Assembly (NCBI GenBank): GCA_900316745.1
Contig: ONEB01000011.1
Span: 99,029 to 163,028, forward strand
Direction of reading: 5' to 3'
DNA from: an uncultured Eubacteriales bacterium
GTDB taxonomy: Bacteria > Bacillota > Clostridia > Oscillospirales > Oscillospiraceae
Length of the DNA stretch: 64,000 bases
Below the pieces are notes generated by a model. That model saw only the letters and a program-made list of their open reading frames with translations. It ran no database searches and was not told where the DNA came from. Shown here in pieces: positions 35,854-43,959 of this stretch (the first letter of the stretch is position 1; every line of letters starts with the position of its first letter). The position numbers and the translations under genes are program-made.

Positions 35854-36713
35854 TTCGATTCCTCCATGGAAAGTGTTGTCTGCAGCAGACGAACTGCGCG
35901 CTCGTCCGGCGTGCACCGCAGCATATAGACCGGGACGTCCCGGCACAGCTGCAAAAGCTGGTCGACGACCGCGGTGTGCCCCGCATCGTGCCAGCGCTGT
36001 ATGGCAGTTTCAGAATAGATCAGACGGAACGCCGTGCCCGGTCCGAGGCGCTCGATCGTGTTTTCAGGCGCCTGACGCAGCACCACGATCGCGCGGATCG
36101 GCGCCGATTCATTGCGGAAGATCTGGCTGGAGCCGGCAAACGGAAAGCCATACGCCGTCCACACGCCGTTGACATTCCGGATCACGGACCGGTCGCCGTT
36201 GAGCTGTTCGGCATCGGTGTATCGTTCCCACAGCTCCGCCTGCGTGCTCTTGCCCGTTCCGGACGGCGCAGTGAAAAGAATCGCGCCGTTTTGGAAGCGA
36301 ATCAACGAGCTGTGCAGATTGATCACGTGCAGCGCAGAGAGCATATACTCGACGCATCCGACGTCAAGCGCATTGTTCAGAAGGCGAAAGCGTTCCTCCC
36401 TGCCCGGATAAATGTACCCGCGCACATGCAGAGGGTCGGCGTCGAATATATGGATGCAGGCGCACGGCTCTGACGTCACCATGGGGACCCGCTCCAGAAA
36501 AAAGCCGTCATCAGCGCGCCAGACCGTCAGGTATTCCTCCGACAGCATCGGCTCTGAAAGCTCCGGCTTTCCGAGCGTGAACGAATAGGAACAGTCGGCT
36601 TCTCCCGGCTCGCAGAGAAACGGCAGGTAGTTCTCTCCCACCTCTACCGGATAGGGCGTCGATACTTTCCAGCGGGCGCCCGCCATATTCAGATAAAGCT
36701 CCTGCTGCTCCAT
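35850..36713 (-). CDS. HPr kinase-like (ScmC-like) P-loop protein
   Basis: A 287-residue protein with a Walker A motif FTAPSGTGKSTQAELWERY near residue 157. A short Asp-rich block NGDRSVIRNVNGVWTAYGFP follows, as in the HprK-related kinases found beside radical SAM peptide-modifying enzymes. It is not the catabolite-repression HprK, which is at 13589-14527. Such kinases are associated with phosphorylation of peptide substrates in some RiPP clusters. The start is taken at ATG 36713 (AAGAGG upstream); an ATG 11 codons earlier has no ribosome site. First gene of the three-gene operon. Confidence 0.75.
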   Translation of the reverse strand: MEQQELYLNMAGARWKVSTPYPVEVGENYLPFLCEPGEADCSYSFTLGKPELSEPMLSEEYLTVWRADDGFFLERVPMVTSEPCACIHIFDADPLHVRGYIYPGREERFRLLNNALDVGCVEYMLSALHVINLHSSLIRFQNGAILFTAPSGTGKSTQAELWERYTDAEQLNGDRSVIRNVNGVWTAYGFPFAGSSQIFRNESAPIRAIVVLRQAPENTIERLGPGTAFRLIYSETAIQRWHDAGHTAVVDQLLQLCRDVPVYMLRCTPDERAVRLLQTTLSMEESK

Positions 36714-36762
36714 TGCCGCCTCTTTCCGATACTCACAGTTATCCATAATACACTATTTTATT

Positions 36763-36791
36763 ATTTTATCGCAAATTGTCTGTTTGTGCAA
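36763..36791 (-). promoter_or_regulatory. Promoter of the kinase-radical SAM-heptad operon
   Basis: Minus strand TTGCAC, 17 nt, TAAAAT, about 50 nt upstream of the kinase start. Confidence 0.65.
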
Positions 36792-36809
36792 GAGTAAATC
36801 CGATACAAA

Positions 36810-36835
36810 CAGCGGGCGATCCCGGATCGCCCGCT
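36810..36835 (-). terminator. Probable terminator after the PHP gene
   Basis: Long GC stem CAGCGGGCGATCC/GGATCGCCCGCTG, just after the PHP stop; the following T-rich stretch is weak (TTTGTAT). Confidence 0.6.
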
Positions 36836-36848
36836 GTGAAAGAATGCA

Positions 36849-37715
36849 TCAGGATTCAGATTGGAGCGCGTCTCTGCGCGCCTTGAGCGTTTCGAGAAAC
36901 GCATACGGAACGTGCAGATCGCCCATGCCCGTGCCGAGGGAGATGTGCGGCTTGCGGGTGCCGTGGTAGTCAGACCCGCCGGTGCAGATGAGCCCGTGCG
37001 CGCGCGCCATCTCAAACACCGACCGCTGCTGCGCGGGAGTATAGGTGGAGTACATGCCCTCCAGCCCGACGCATCCCGCCTCAGCCGCCGCCGCGACCAT
37101 GGCTCTGCGCCGCGGCTCGGTATAGCGATACTGATACAGATGCGCGACCACGGGCAGTCCGCCCGCCTTGCGCACGGCGCGGATGTAGTCCGTGAGCGGG
37201 ATATGATAGCGCTCCACATAAAAGGGTCTGCCCTTCCCCATCAGCTCCACGACGCCGGTGCGAATATCCGGCACGACGCCTTTCTTCATCAGGATCGCCG
37301 CGACATGGGGTCTGCCGAGCATGATCTGGCCGGGATATTCCGCTCTCATCTCATCCATGTCGATGGGATAGCCCGCGTCGTGCAGGCGATTTACCATCTT
37401 CTCATTGCGCTGCACCCGCTCGCGCACTGCAAGCTCCATCAGCTCCAGCAGCGCGGGGCACTCGCGGTCCGCGTAATAGGCCAGCAGGTGCACATGCTCC
37501 CCGTCGTGCACGGTGGAGAGCTCCACGCCCGGCACGACCTCTACGCCGAGACGCTCGCCCGCCTCAGTCGCCTCGTCGATGCCGGAGAACGTATCATGGT
37601 CGGTAATCGCGATGGCCCGCAGTCCCAGCCGCGCGGCCTTTTCCACCACGGCGGTCGGCGTATCTGAGCCGTCGGATTTCAGCGTGTGTACATGCAGATC
37701 GATCTGATCCGTCAA
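36849..37715 (-). CDS. PHP domain phosphoesterase (nucleoside 3',5'-bisphosphate phosphatase-like)
   Basis: A 288-residue stand-alone PHP protein. Metal ligands are visible as DLHVHTLKSDG, AITDHDTFSGIDEA, VVPGVELSTVHDGEHVHLLA, and C-terminal CTGGSDYHGTRKPHISLG. The pattern matches the YciV/TrpH group, which dephosphorylates 3',5'-bisphosphates such as pAp and trims 5' ends of short RNA. Its ATG overlaps the thiamine pyrophosphokinase stop by 4 nt, so the two genes are coupled; the metabolic link is not obvious. Confidence 0.9.
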   Translation of the reverse strand: MTDQIDLHVHTLKSDGSDTPTAVVEKAARLGLRAIAITDHDTFSGIDEATEAGERLGVEVVPGVELSTVHDGEHVHLLAYYADRECPALLELMELAVRERVQRNEKMVNRLHDAGYPIDMDEMRAEYPGQIMLGRPHVAAILMKKGVVPDIRTGVVELMGKGRPFYVERYHIPLTDYIRAVRKAGGLPVVAHLYQYRYTEPRRRAMVAAAAEAGCVGLEGMYSTYTPAQQRSVFEMARAHGLICTGGSDYHGTRKPHISLGTGMGDLHVPYAFLETLKARRDALQSES

Positions 37716-38356
37716 ATCGGCACCTCCTCCGGACGCACATCATCCTGCCACAGGACGTACAGCATCCCCTTTTTTACTGCGATCTCGGCCGGCTCGCCGA
37801 TAAAGGCGTTGCTCACGCCGAAAGGATATCCTCCCGTGATCGCACCGTCTTCGAGTGTATATTTCAGATTGCGCAGCGTGACGCCGCTGCACGGCGCACC
37901 GGCGCAGAAAACGGAGAGCGTCCCCGCAGCCGATGCAGGAAAGCGCAGCGCGCCGTGTTCCAGAAGCGTGACGTTCCAGCCGTCGCCGACAAGCATCCCC
38001 TGCGCGCCGTGGAGTCTGAGAAACTGCAGCGTCTGAAGGCTTGCGACGGTCATGTCGAGCCGTCTGCCGCCGAGGACGCCGTACAGCTCAAAACGCCGAT
38101 AGCCGCGCTCCATTGCCCAGCGAATGGCAAGGATCGTATCGGTGTCGTCCTTGATGGGCGAATGCGAGATGACATTCGGGTGCTTCGGCGGCGCGCCGAG
38201 GGAGTCATAATCGCCGATGACAACATCCGGCATGATCTCCGCCGTTTTGAGCGCGGTATACCCCGCGTCCGCCGCGATGAGGAGGTCTCCCTCTCCCGGC
38301 TGCGGCAGGCATCCGTCCAGCGGCGCTGCGCCGACAATATAACAAACAGGTTCCAT
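37712..38356 (-). CDS. thiN: Thiamine pyrophosphokinase
   Basis: A 214-residue enzyme transferring pyrophosphate from ATP to thiamine to make the cofactor TPP. Signatures are LLIAADAGYTALKTAEIMPD, VVIGDYDSLG, and the substrate-binding PIKDDTDTILAIRWAMERGY and GVLGGRRLDMTVASLQ. The C-terminal thiamine-binding half has VTLRNLKYTLEDGAITGGYP. The ATG at 38356 has GAGG about 9 nt upstream; a longer upstream frame overlaps the promoter and is rejected. There is no TPP riboswitch in its short leader. Confidence 0.9.
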   Translation of the reverse strand: MEPVCYIVGAAPLDGCLPQPGEGDLLIAADAGYTALKTAEIMPDVVIGDYDSLGAPPKHPNVISHSPIKDDTDTILAIRWAMERGYRRFELYGVLGGRRLDMTVASLQTLQFLRLHGAQGMLVGDGWNVTLLEHGALRFPASAAGTLSVFCAGAPCSGVTLRNLKYTLEDGAITGGYPFGVSNAFIGEPAEIAVKKGMLYVLWQDDVRPEEVPI

Positions 38357-38388
38357 CCGATCTACCTCAACTGATGATGTAACAAGAT

Positions 38389-38417
38389 ATTTTAGCACAG
38401 AACGTCGCAGGCCGCAA
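38389..38417 (-). promoter_or_regulatory. Promoter of the thiN-PHP pair
   Basis: Minus strand TTGCGG, 17 nt, TAAAAT, with TG one base before the -10 box (extended -10). Confidence 0.7.
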
Positions 38418-38488
38418 GGGTGCAAACAGCGTCCTTTCCTGCCGTATTTCCCGGGCGAGCGAATCTGCGCTGCGTCATGATTTGATGA

Positions 38489-38517
38489 TTGATGTTTTTT
38501 CACGCGTATGATATTAT
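38489..38517 (+). promoter_or_regulatory. Promoter of the trmB-xth-dusB-sigma operon
   Basis: TTGATG, 17 nt, TATTAT, about 42 nt upstream of the trmB start and divergent from the thiN promoter. Confidence 0.6.
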
Positions 38518-38558
38518 ATGTATTTGACAGTATCCGATGAAAGGCGACGATCAACCCC

Positions 38559-39248
38559 ATGAGAATGCGAAAGAAACCGAACCTGATTCCGCGTATGGAG
38601 CGCTGTGCCGCGATCCAGATCAAAGACCCTGAGACGCTTCAGGGCAAGTGGCTGGAGACATTTCCCGGGCACAGGGCGCTGCATCTGGAAATCGGCTGCG
38701 GCAAGGGACGCTTTACGGCGGACACCGCCGAGCAGAACCCGGACATGTTTCTCGCCGCCATCGAAAAGGTGCCGGACGCGATGGTCGTCGGCATGGAGCG
38801 CGTGACGGATCGCGGCCTTACCAACGTCCGGTTTCTGGACAAGGACGCGGTCGATCTGATGCGTTTCTTTGCCCCCGGCGAGGTCTCGCGCATCTACATC
38901 AACTTCCCCGACCCGTGGAAGAAGTCGCGGCAGAAAAAGCGCCGTCTTACGTTCCCGGGCTTTCTCGCGATCTACGCCAATCTCCTGCCGATGGGCGGCG
39001 AGATCTGGTTCAAGTCCGATAACGATCCGCTCTTCGAGTGGTCGCTCGAGCAGTTTCAGTCCGAGGGCTGGCTTTTGCGCGAGGTCACGCGCGACCTGCA
39101 CGCAAACGGTCCCGTCGGCGTGATGACGGACTATGAGGCGAAATTCTATGAGCAGGGCGTCACGATCAACCGGCTTGTGGCGGTCAAAACGGAGGACACG
39201 AAATGCGAATTATTTCCTGGAATGTCAACGGGCTCCGCGCCTGTCTGA
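38559..39248 (+). CDS. trmB: tRNA (guanine-N7-)-methyltransferase
   Basis: A 229-residue class I SAM methyltransferase forming m7G46 in tRNA. It has the SAM motif LHLEIGCGKGRFTADTAEQN and the family signature IYINFPDPWKKSRQKKRRLT. It ends with the substrate region DYEAKFYEQGVTINRL. The 3' end runs 46 nt into xth in another frame. First gene of a five-gene overlapping run. Confidence 0.96.
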   Translation: MRMRKKPNLIPRMERCAAIQIKDPETLQGKWLETFPGHRALHLEIGCGKGRFTADTAEQNPDMFLAAIEKVPDAMVVGMERVTDRGLTNVRFLDKDAVDLMRFFAPGEVSRIYINFPDPWKKSRQKKRRLTFPGFLAIYANLLPMGGEIWFKSDNDPLFEWSLEQFQSEGWLLREVTRDLHANGPVGVMTDYEAKFYEQGVTINRLVAVKTEDTKCELFPGMSTGSAPV

Positions 39249-39958
39249 AAAAGGGCTTCGAGGACACGTTCTGGGGTCTGGACGCGGACTTCTTCTGCCT
39301 GCAGGAGACAAAGCTCCAGCCCGGTCAGTTGGAGCTCGAGCTCCCCGGCTATGAGCAGTTCTGGTGCTCAGCGGAGAAAAAAGGCTATTCCGGCACGGCG
39401 GTCTTCGCGCGCAGGACGCCCATCAGCGTGCAGTATAACCTCGGCATCGAGGAGCACGACCACGAGGGGCGCGTGATCACGCTGGAATATGAGGAGTTCT
39501 ATCTCGTGTGCGTCTACACGCCGAACGCGCAGGACGGGCTCAAGCGCATCGACTACCGCATGGCGTGGGACGACGCGTTCCGCGGCCACGTCACCGCGCT
39601 CGACGCCAAAAAGCCCGTGATCATCTGCGGCGACATGAACGTGGCGCACGAGGAAATTGACCTGAAGAATCCCAAGACGAACCGCGGCAACGCGGGCTTC
39701 TCGGATGAAGAGCGCGGCAAGTTCACCGAGCTTCTGGACGCGGGCTTTACCGATACGTTCCGCGCGCTCTACCCCGACGCGGCCGGCGCGTACTCCTGGT
39801 GGAGCTACCGGTTCAACGCCCGGGCTAACAACGCCGGATGGCGCATCGACTATTTCCTGGTCTCCGACCGTCTGCGCGAGCAGGTGGACAAGGCCTACAT
39901 CTGCCCTGAGATCTTCGGCAGCGACCACTGCCCCGTGGGACTGGATATCCGATGGTGA
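39203..39958 (+). CDS. xth: Exodeoxyribonuclease III
   Basis: A 251-residue AP endonuclease/3'-5' exonuclease of base-excision repair. It begins MRIISWNVNGLRACLKKGFE and has FFCLQETKLQPGQ (metal Glu), the VYTPNAQDGLKRIDYRMAWD block, ICGDMNVAHEEIDLKNPKTN, and the C-terminal catalytic GSDHCPVGLDI. The ATG at 39203 lies inside the end of trmB with GGAGG upstream, giving a 46-nt overlap. It overlaps dusB by 7 nt. Confidence 0.97.
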   Translation: MRIISWNVNGLRACLKKGFEDTFWGLDADFFCLQETKLQPGQLELELPGYEQFWCSAEKKGYSGTAVFARRTPISVQYNLGIEEHDHEGRVITLEYEEFYLVCVYTPNAQDGLKRIDYRMAWDDAFRGHVTALDAKKPVIICGDMNVAHEEIDLKNPKTNRGNAGFSDEERGKFTELLDAGFTDTFRALYPDAAGAYSWWSYRFNARANNAGWRIDYFLVSDRLREQVDKAYICPEIFGSDHCPVGLDIRW

Positions 39959-40929
39959 AGATCGGAAATGTCTCCCTCTCCGGGCGCGTGGTTCTCGCGC
40001 CGATGGCGGGCGTGACGGACGCGGCGTTTCGCGGCGTGTGCCATGCGCTCGGCGCGGCGCTGACGTGCACCGAAATGGTGAGCGCCCGCGCGCTGGTATA
40101 CCGGGATAAAAAGACCGAAAGCCTGCTCTTCTGCCCGCCGGAGCATCACCCGGTCGCGGCGCAGATCTTCGGGCACGAGCCGGAGATCATGCGTGATGCC
40201 GCGCCATACGCATTGGAATTGTCCGGCGCGGACATTCTGGACATCAACATGGGCTGCCCCGTCGGGAAGATCATCCGCAGCGGCGACGGCAGCGCACTGA
40301 TGAAAGATCCAGACCTCGCGGGCCGGATCGTGGAGGCGGTTGTGCATGCCGTGGACGTCCCGGTGACGGTGAAATTCCGCAAGGGCTGGGACGGCGGCAG
40401 TGTGAACGCCGTGGAATTTGCCAAAGTGATCGAGCAGGCGGGCGCGAGCGCCATCGCCGTACACGGACGCACGCGCGTGCAGATGTACGCGGGCAAGGCA
40501 GACTGGGACATCATCCGCGATGTGAAAAGCGCGGTCTCGATTCCGGTGTTTGCCAACGGCGACGTGTTTTCCGGTGCGGACGCGGCGCACATTCTGCGCT
40601 ACACGGGCGCCGACGGCGTGATGATCGGGCGCGGCTGCTTCGGTGATCCGTGGCTGTTTGAGCGCGCGAACGCCGCCCTCGCGGGCAAGCCCGAGCCGGA
40701 GCTCCCGCCCCTGAAAGAACGAATCGACCTCGCCGTGCGTCAGATCGAGACGGCGGCTGTGCAAAAGGGCGAGCGTCTCGCCTGCATTGAGGCGAGAAGC
40801 CAGTTTTGCTGGTACCTGCGCGGGGTTCGCCGCGCCTCGGAATATAAGCAGGATGTGGTGCACGTGTCGTCGCTCGAGGAGCTGCGGCAGGTTGCAAGGC
40901 GCATCCAGCTGAACCTGACATGGCCATGA
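39952..40929 (+). CDS. dusB: tRNA-dihydrouridine synthase
   Basis: A 325-residue FMN TIM-barrel enzyme reducing uridines in tRNA D-loops. It begins MVKIGNVSLSGRVVLAPMAG, then has MVSARALVYRDKKT, the catalytic cysteine in DINMGCPVGKIIRSGDGSAL, and AIAVHGRTRVQMYAGKADWD. It ends with VMIGRGCFGDPWLFE and the short helical C-terminal domain. It overlaps both neighbours (7 nt with xth, 10 nt with the sigma factor gene). The symbol follows the usual Gram-positive annotation. Confidence 0.95.
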   Translation: MVKIGNVSLSGRVVLAPMAGVTDAAFRGVCHALGAALTCTEMVSARALVYRDKKTESLLFCPPEHHPVAAQIFGHEPEIMRDAAPYALELSGADILDINMGCPVGKIIRSGDGSALMKDPDLAGRIVEAVVHAVDVPVTVKFRKGWDGGSVNAVEFAKVIEQAGASAIAVHGRTRVQMYAGKADWDIIRDVKSAVSIPVFANGDVFSGADAAHILRYTGADGVMIGRGCFGDPWLFERANAALAGKPEPELPPLKERIDLAVRQIETAAVQKGERLACIEARSQFCWYLRGVRRASEYKQDVVHVSSLEELRQVARRIQLNLTWP

Positions 40930-41549
40930 CGAGAGAAGAAGAATACGCCGTCGTAGAGCGTGTGCGCGCCGGAGACACCGACGCCTTTGAAGCGCTGGTG
41001 ACGGCGTATCAGAAGCAAATTTACAATCTGACGCTGCGCTATGTCACCCTGCCGGAGGACGCGGCGGATCTGACGCAGGAGGCATTCCTGCGCGCCTATC
41101 GGAGTCTGGACAGCTTCCGGGGCGACAGCCGGTTTTCCGTGTGGCTGTACCGGCTCGCGACGAATATCTGCATCGGTTTTCTGCGCAGCCGAAGCCGCGG
41201 CACAGCCTCCTCCCTCACGGTGGAAAACGAGGACGAGGAGATCGAAGAGCTCGATGTGCCGGACGCGAGGTTTGAGCCGCAGAAGGAGCTGGAGCGCCTT
41301 GAGCTGCAGCGCGCAGTGCGCGAAGGACTCCGGCTGCTCAGTGAGGACGCGCGCGAGATCGTGATTCTGCGCGAGCTCGAGGGTCTGAGCTACGCCGAAA
41401 TCGGCGAGCGTCTCAGTCTGGAGGCCGGCACCGTAAAGTCCAGACTGTTCCGCGCGCGGAAGGCGCTTTGTAACTATCTGCGGGAAAGTGGGAACATTCC
41501 TGACGGATTCTCGTCAGATAAAAAGACGAGCGGAGGTGAAAAGGAATGA
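40920..41549 (+). CDS. ECF-type RNA polymerase sigma factor (SigW-like)
   Basis: 209 residues with sigma region 2 (EDAADLTQEAFLRAYRSLDS, then RFSVWLYRLATNICIGFLRS) and region 4 (LSYAEIGERLSLEAGTVKSR). This is the layout of extracytoplasmic-function sigma factors. A long acidic linker separates the two regions. It overlaps the anti-sigma gene by 4 nt (ATGA), which fits their partnership. No autoregulated promoter is recognisable in front; it appears to be read from the trmB promoter. The inducing signal is unknown. Confidence 0.93.
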   Translation: MAMTREEEYAVVERVRAGDTDAFEALVTAYQKQIYNLTLRYVTLPEDAADLTQEAFLRAYRSLDSFRGDSRFSVWLYRLATNICIGFLRSRSRGTASSLTVENEDEEIEELDVPDARFEPQKELERLELQRAVREGLRLLSEDAREIVILRELEGLSYAEIGERLSLEAGTVKSRLFRARKALCNYLRESGNIPDGFSSDKKTSGGEKE

Positions 41550-42427
41550 GCGCATGTGAGCGTTATGAAGCGGATCTGAGCGCGCTGCTGGACGGCGAGC
41601 TGGATGCCGCAAAGGAAGAGGAGTTGCGCGCGCACATGGCCGTCTGCCCGGAATGCCGGGAGCTCTACGAGACCTTTTCCCTCCTGCACAAGGACGCGCA
41701 GGAGCCGCCCGCTGCGCTGGCAGCGGGGATCATGGCCGCGGTCCGCGCCGAGGCGGCCGGAACGGGCAAGGTCACCCAGATGCCCAAGCCGAAAAGCCAC
41801 TGGAAACCCTGGCTTGCCGCCGCGGCGTGTTTCGTCGTGATCGTCGGCGCGGTTTCGATTCCGCGTCTGCTCTCGCAAAGGCCGAGCGAGCCCGTGACCC
41901 CCTCTGTGCGCACGATGCCGCAGCCGGACGAGTCCGCAGCGCCGGAGACGACGCCGGTCGTCACACCCAGCGCAGCGCCGACCGCCTCCCCGGCTGTTAC
42001 CCCCGACGGAAGCGGCAATGCATGGACGCCCTCCAAGAATCACAGCGGCGGAAGCGGCAGCGCTCCGGTCGTCACGCCTGCGCCGACCCCGACGCCGATC
42101 CCGACGCCGGTTGTCACCGCCTCCGGCACGGATGAAACGCCGCCGCCGGACAGACAGGACCCTTCCCCGTCAGACGCGCCGGACGAGCCCGTGACGATCT
42201 CTGATCCGGACAGCATAGACAAGCTGAAAGACCTGCTCGGTCCCGCCACGCCTGTGGACGCGCCGAGCTGGACCAAGCTTCCCATTCTGGTGATCCGGGA
42301 GCAGGAGCGCACGCTCCTCGCTGTCTATCTTGACGGTGCTGACGTGATCTACACCACGGACGGCGAGCAGTTTTACCGCTGCGCCGACGCCGCGGAGTCC
42401 CTGATCGAGTATCTCGCACAGCCGTAA
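41546..42427 (+). CDS. Zinc-finger anti-sigma factor, membrane-anchored
   Basis: 293 residues. The N-terminal zf-HC2 anti-sigma domain has LDGELDAAKEEELRAHMAVC followed by PEC, giving the HxxxCxxC zinc motif. One transmembrane helix lies at about 89-106 (WLAAAACFVVIVGAVSIP). The outer segment is rich in Pro, Thr and Ser with repeated TPTP/VVTP tracts, then a small C-terminal domain that may sense the signal. It would hold the upstream sigma factor at the membrane until the signal arrives. Confidence 0.9.
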   Translation: MSACERYEADLSALLDGELDAAKEEELRAHMAVCPECRELYETFSLLHKDAQEPPAALAAGIMAAVRAEAAGTGKVTQMPKPKSHWKPWLAAAACFVVIVGAVSIPRLLSQRPSEPVTPSVRTMPQPDESAAPETTPVVTPSAAPTASPAVTPDGSGNAWTPSKNHSGGSGSAPVVTPAPTPTPIPTPVVTASGTDETPPPDRQDPSPSDAPDEPVTISDPDSIDKLKDLLGPATPVDAPSWTKLPILVIREQERTLLAVYLDGADVIYTTDGEQFYRCADAAESLIEYLAQP

Positions 42428-42442
42428 TATCCGAACAAGCAC

Positions 42443-42478
42443 AAAGTGCCGCTCATTTTCGAGCGGCACTTTATTTAT
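42443..42478 (+). terminator. Terminator of the sigma/anti-sigma operon
   Basis: A 12-bp stem AAAGTGCCGCTC/GAGCGGCACTTT with a 6-nt loop, followed by a TATTTAT tail. Confidence 0.88.
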
Positions 42479-42486
42479 ATTTATAA

Positions 42487-42515
42487 TTGACAACGTGATG
42501 ATTCGGTGCTATATT
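42487..42515 (+). promoter_or_regulatory. Promoter of the zinc-uptake operon
   Basis: TTGACA, 17 nt, TATATT, about 60 nt upstream of the Fur-family gene. Confidence 0.85.
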
Positions 42516-42516
42516 G

Positions 42517-42549
42517 ATTTGCGAACGAATCCGGGAATCAGTCGCAAAT
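42517..42549. promoter_or_regulatory. Putative operator of the zinc operon
   Basis: Two 8-nt half sites ATTTGCGA and TCGCAAAT in inverted orientation, 17 nt apart, spanning the expected transcription start just after the -10 box. Position suits repression by the Fur-family regulator encoded next, but the sequence is not the standard Zur box. Confidence 0.45.
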
Positions 42550-42574
42550 TCAAAAAATGGAGATGAAACGCGAC

Positions 42575-42964
42575 ATGGCATATAAGACGAAGCAGCGCGA
42601 GGCGCTGCTCAGCTATCTGGCGCAGCACGCGGACGAGGATCTCTCCGCGCAGCAGATCGCCGGAGCGCTCGCGGCGCAGGACATCAGCCGCAGCGCGGTA
42701 TACCGCAACCTTGCCACGCTCGAACAGGAGGGCGCACTGCGCCGCTCCACCCGCGCGGGCAGCCGTGAGACCGTGTATCAGTATTCCGGCAGCGAAGCCT
42801 GCCGCGCCTGTCTGCATCTGAGCTGCACGAAATGCGGCAGGACCTTTCACATGAACCATCTGAGCGCGGAAGACCTGATCCGCAACGTCGATCTTGCGGA
42901 GGGCTTCGCCGTTGACCGCGCGGAGACCGTGCTCTACGGCGTGTGCAGCGACTGCAGGAAGTGA
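42575..42964 (+). CDS. Fur-family metal regulator (probable zinc regulator Zur)
   Basis: 129 residues from ATG 42575. A winged-helix N-terminus (AQDISRSAVYRNLATLEQEG) is followed by a dimerisation domain. Structural-zinc CxxC pairs are LSCTKCGRTFHMNHLS and GVCSDCRK. Fur-family members repress when metal is bound; the znuACB genes downstream indicate zinc. The start is uncertain: in-frame ATGs at 42557 and 42563 lie upstream, but neither has a spaced ribosome site. The gap to znuA is 12 nt. Confidence 0.88.
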   Translation: MAYKTKQREALLSYLAQHADEDLSAQQIAGALAAQDISRSAVYRNLATLEQEGALRRSTRAGSRETVYQYSGSEACRACLHLSCTKCGRTFHMNHLSAEDLIRNVDLAEGFAVDRAETVLYGVCSDCRK

Positions 42965-42976
42965 GGGGCTCATAAC

Positions 42977-43942
42977 ATGAAAAAACGGATGCTTTGCGCG
43001 CTGCTTGCGGCAGTGCTTACGCTCAGTCTGCTCGCAGGCTGCTCTGCCCCCGGAAAGGCGGACGGCAAGCTTTCGATCGTGACAACGATCTTCCCCGAAT
43101 ATGACTGGGTCATGCAGATCCTCGGCGGGCAGGCAGCGGACGCCGACGTAACCATGCTGCTCGGAAACGGCGCAGATCTGCACAGCTACCAGCCGACGGC
43201 GCAGGACATCATCACGATCGCGAGCTGCGACGTCTTTATCTACGTCGGCGGCGCGTCTGACAAGTGGGTGGACGACGCGCTGCAGGAGCGCGTGAATCCC
43301 GATATGATCGTCCTGAATCTCATGGACGTGCTCGGCGCGTCCGTGAAAGAAGAGGAAGTCGTTGATGGGATGCAGCCCGAAGCGGAAGACGAGGCGGAGG
43401 GGCCGGAGTATGACGAGCATATCTGGCTGTCGCTGAAAAACGCCGACGTTCTCGTGCGGGCAATCGCTGAGGCAATCGCCGAAGCGGATGCGGCGCACGC
43501 CGACGCATATCTTGCAAACGCGGGCGCCTACTGTGAGCAGCTTGCGGCGCTGGATCAGGAGTATGCCGAAGCTGTCGCCGCGGCAGCGCAGCGCACGATC
43601 CTTGTGCCCGACCGCTTCCCGTACCGCTATCTCACGGACGACTATGACCTGGACTACTACGCGGCCTTTGCCGGCTGCTCGGCGGAGACCGAGGCGAGCT
43701 TTGAGACGCTCGTTTTCCTCGCCGAAAAGCTGGACGAGCTGCAGCTGCCCGCCGTGATCGTGACCGAGAGCAGCGACCGGAAGCTCGCCAAAACGGTCAT
43801 CGAGCAGGGCAAAACAAAGACCGCCGACATTCTCGTGCTCGACTCCATGCAGTCCGTGACGGCGGACGACGCGAAAAACGGCACGACCTATCTCGGCATG
43901 ATGGAACAGAATCTGGGTGTTCTGAAACAGGCACTGGCATAA
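42977..43942 (+). CDS. znuA: Zinc ABC transporter substrate-binding lipoprotein
   Basis: 321 residues, with lipoprotein signal MKKRMLCALLAAVLTLSLLA then GC. Metal ligands expected in the family are visible as His in GNGADLHSYQP and His in DEHIWLSLKNADVL. The third position, usually His in HxAFxYL, is Arg here (DRFPYRYLTDDYDL). The late aspartate is in LVLDSMQS. An acidic loop (EAEDEAEGPEYDEH) sits before the second histidine where other zinc receptors have a His-rich loop. It delivers zinc to ZnuB/ZnuC. Confidence 0.9.
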   Translation: MKKRMLCALLAAVLTLSLLAGCSAPGKADGKLSIVTTIFPEYDWVMQILGGQAADADVTMLLGNGADLHSYQPTAQDIITIASCDVFIYVGGASDKWVDDALQERVNPDMIVLNLMDVLGASVKEEEVVDGMQPEAEDEAEGPEYDEHIWLSLKNADVLVRAIAEAIAEADAAHADAYLANAGAYCEQLAALDQEYAEAVAAAAQRTILVPDRFPYRYLTDDYDLDYYAAFAGCSAETEASFETLVFLAEKLDELQLPAVIVTESSDRKLAKTVIEQGKTKTADILVLDSMQSVTADDAKNGTTYLGMMEQNLGVLKQALA

Positions 43943-43959
43943 ATTGTGAGGAATACACT

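Noticed and set aside
36714-36848. RiPP precursor peptide gene near the kinase and radical SAM genes
   Set aside because: The gap holds a promoter and a terminator; no start codon with a ribosome site gives a plausible precursor.
38357-38400. TPP riboswitch before thiN
   Set aside because: The leader is too short and lacks the conserved TPP aptamer sequences.
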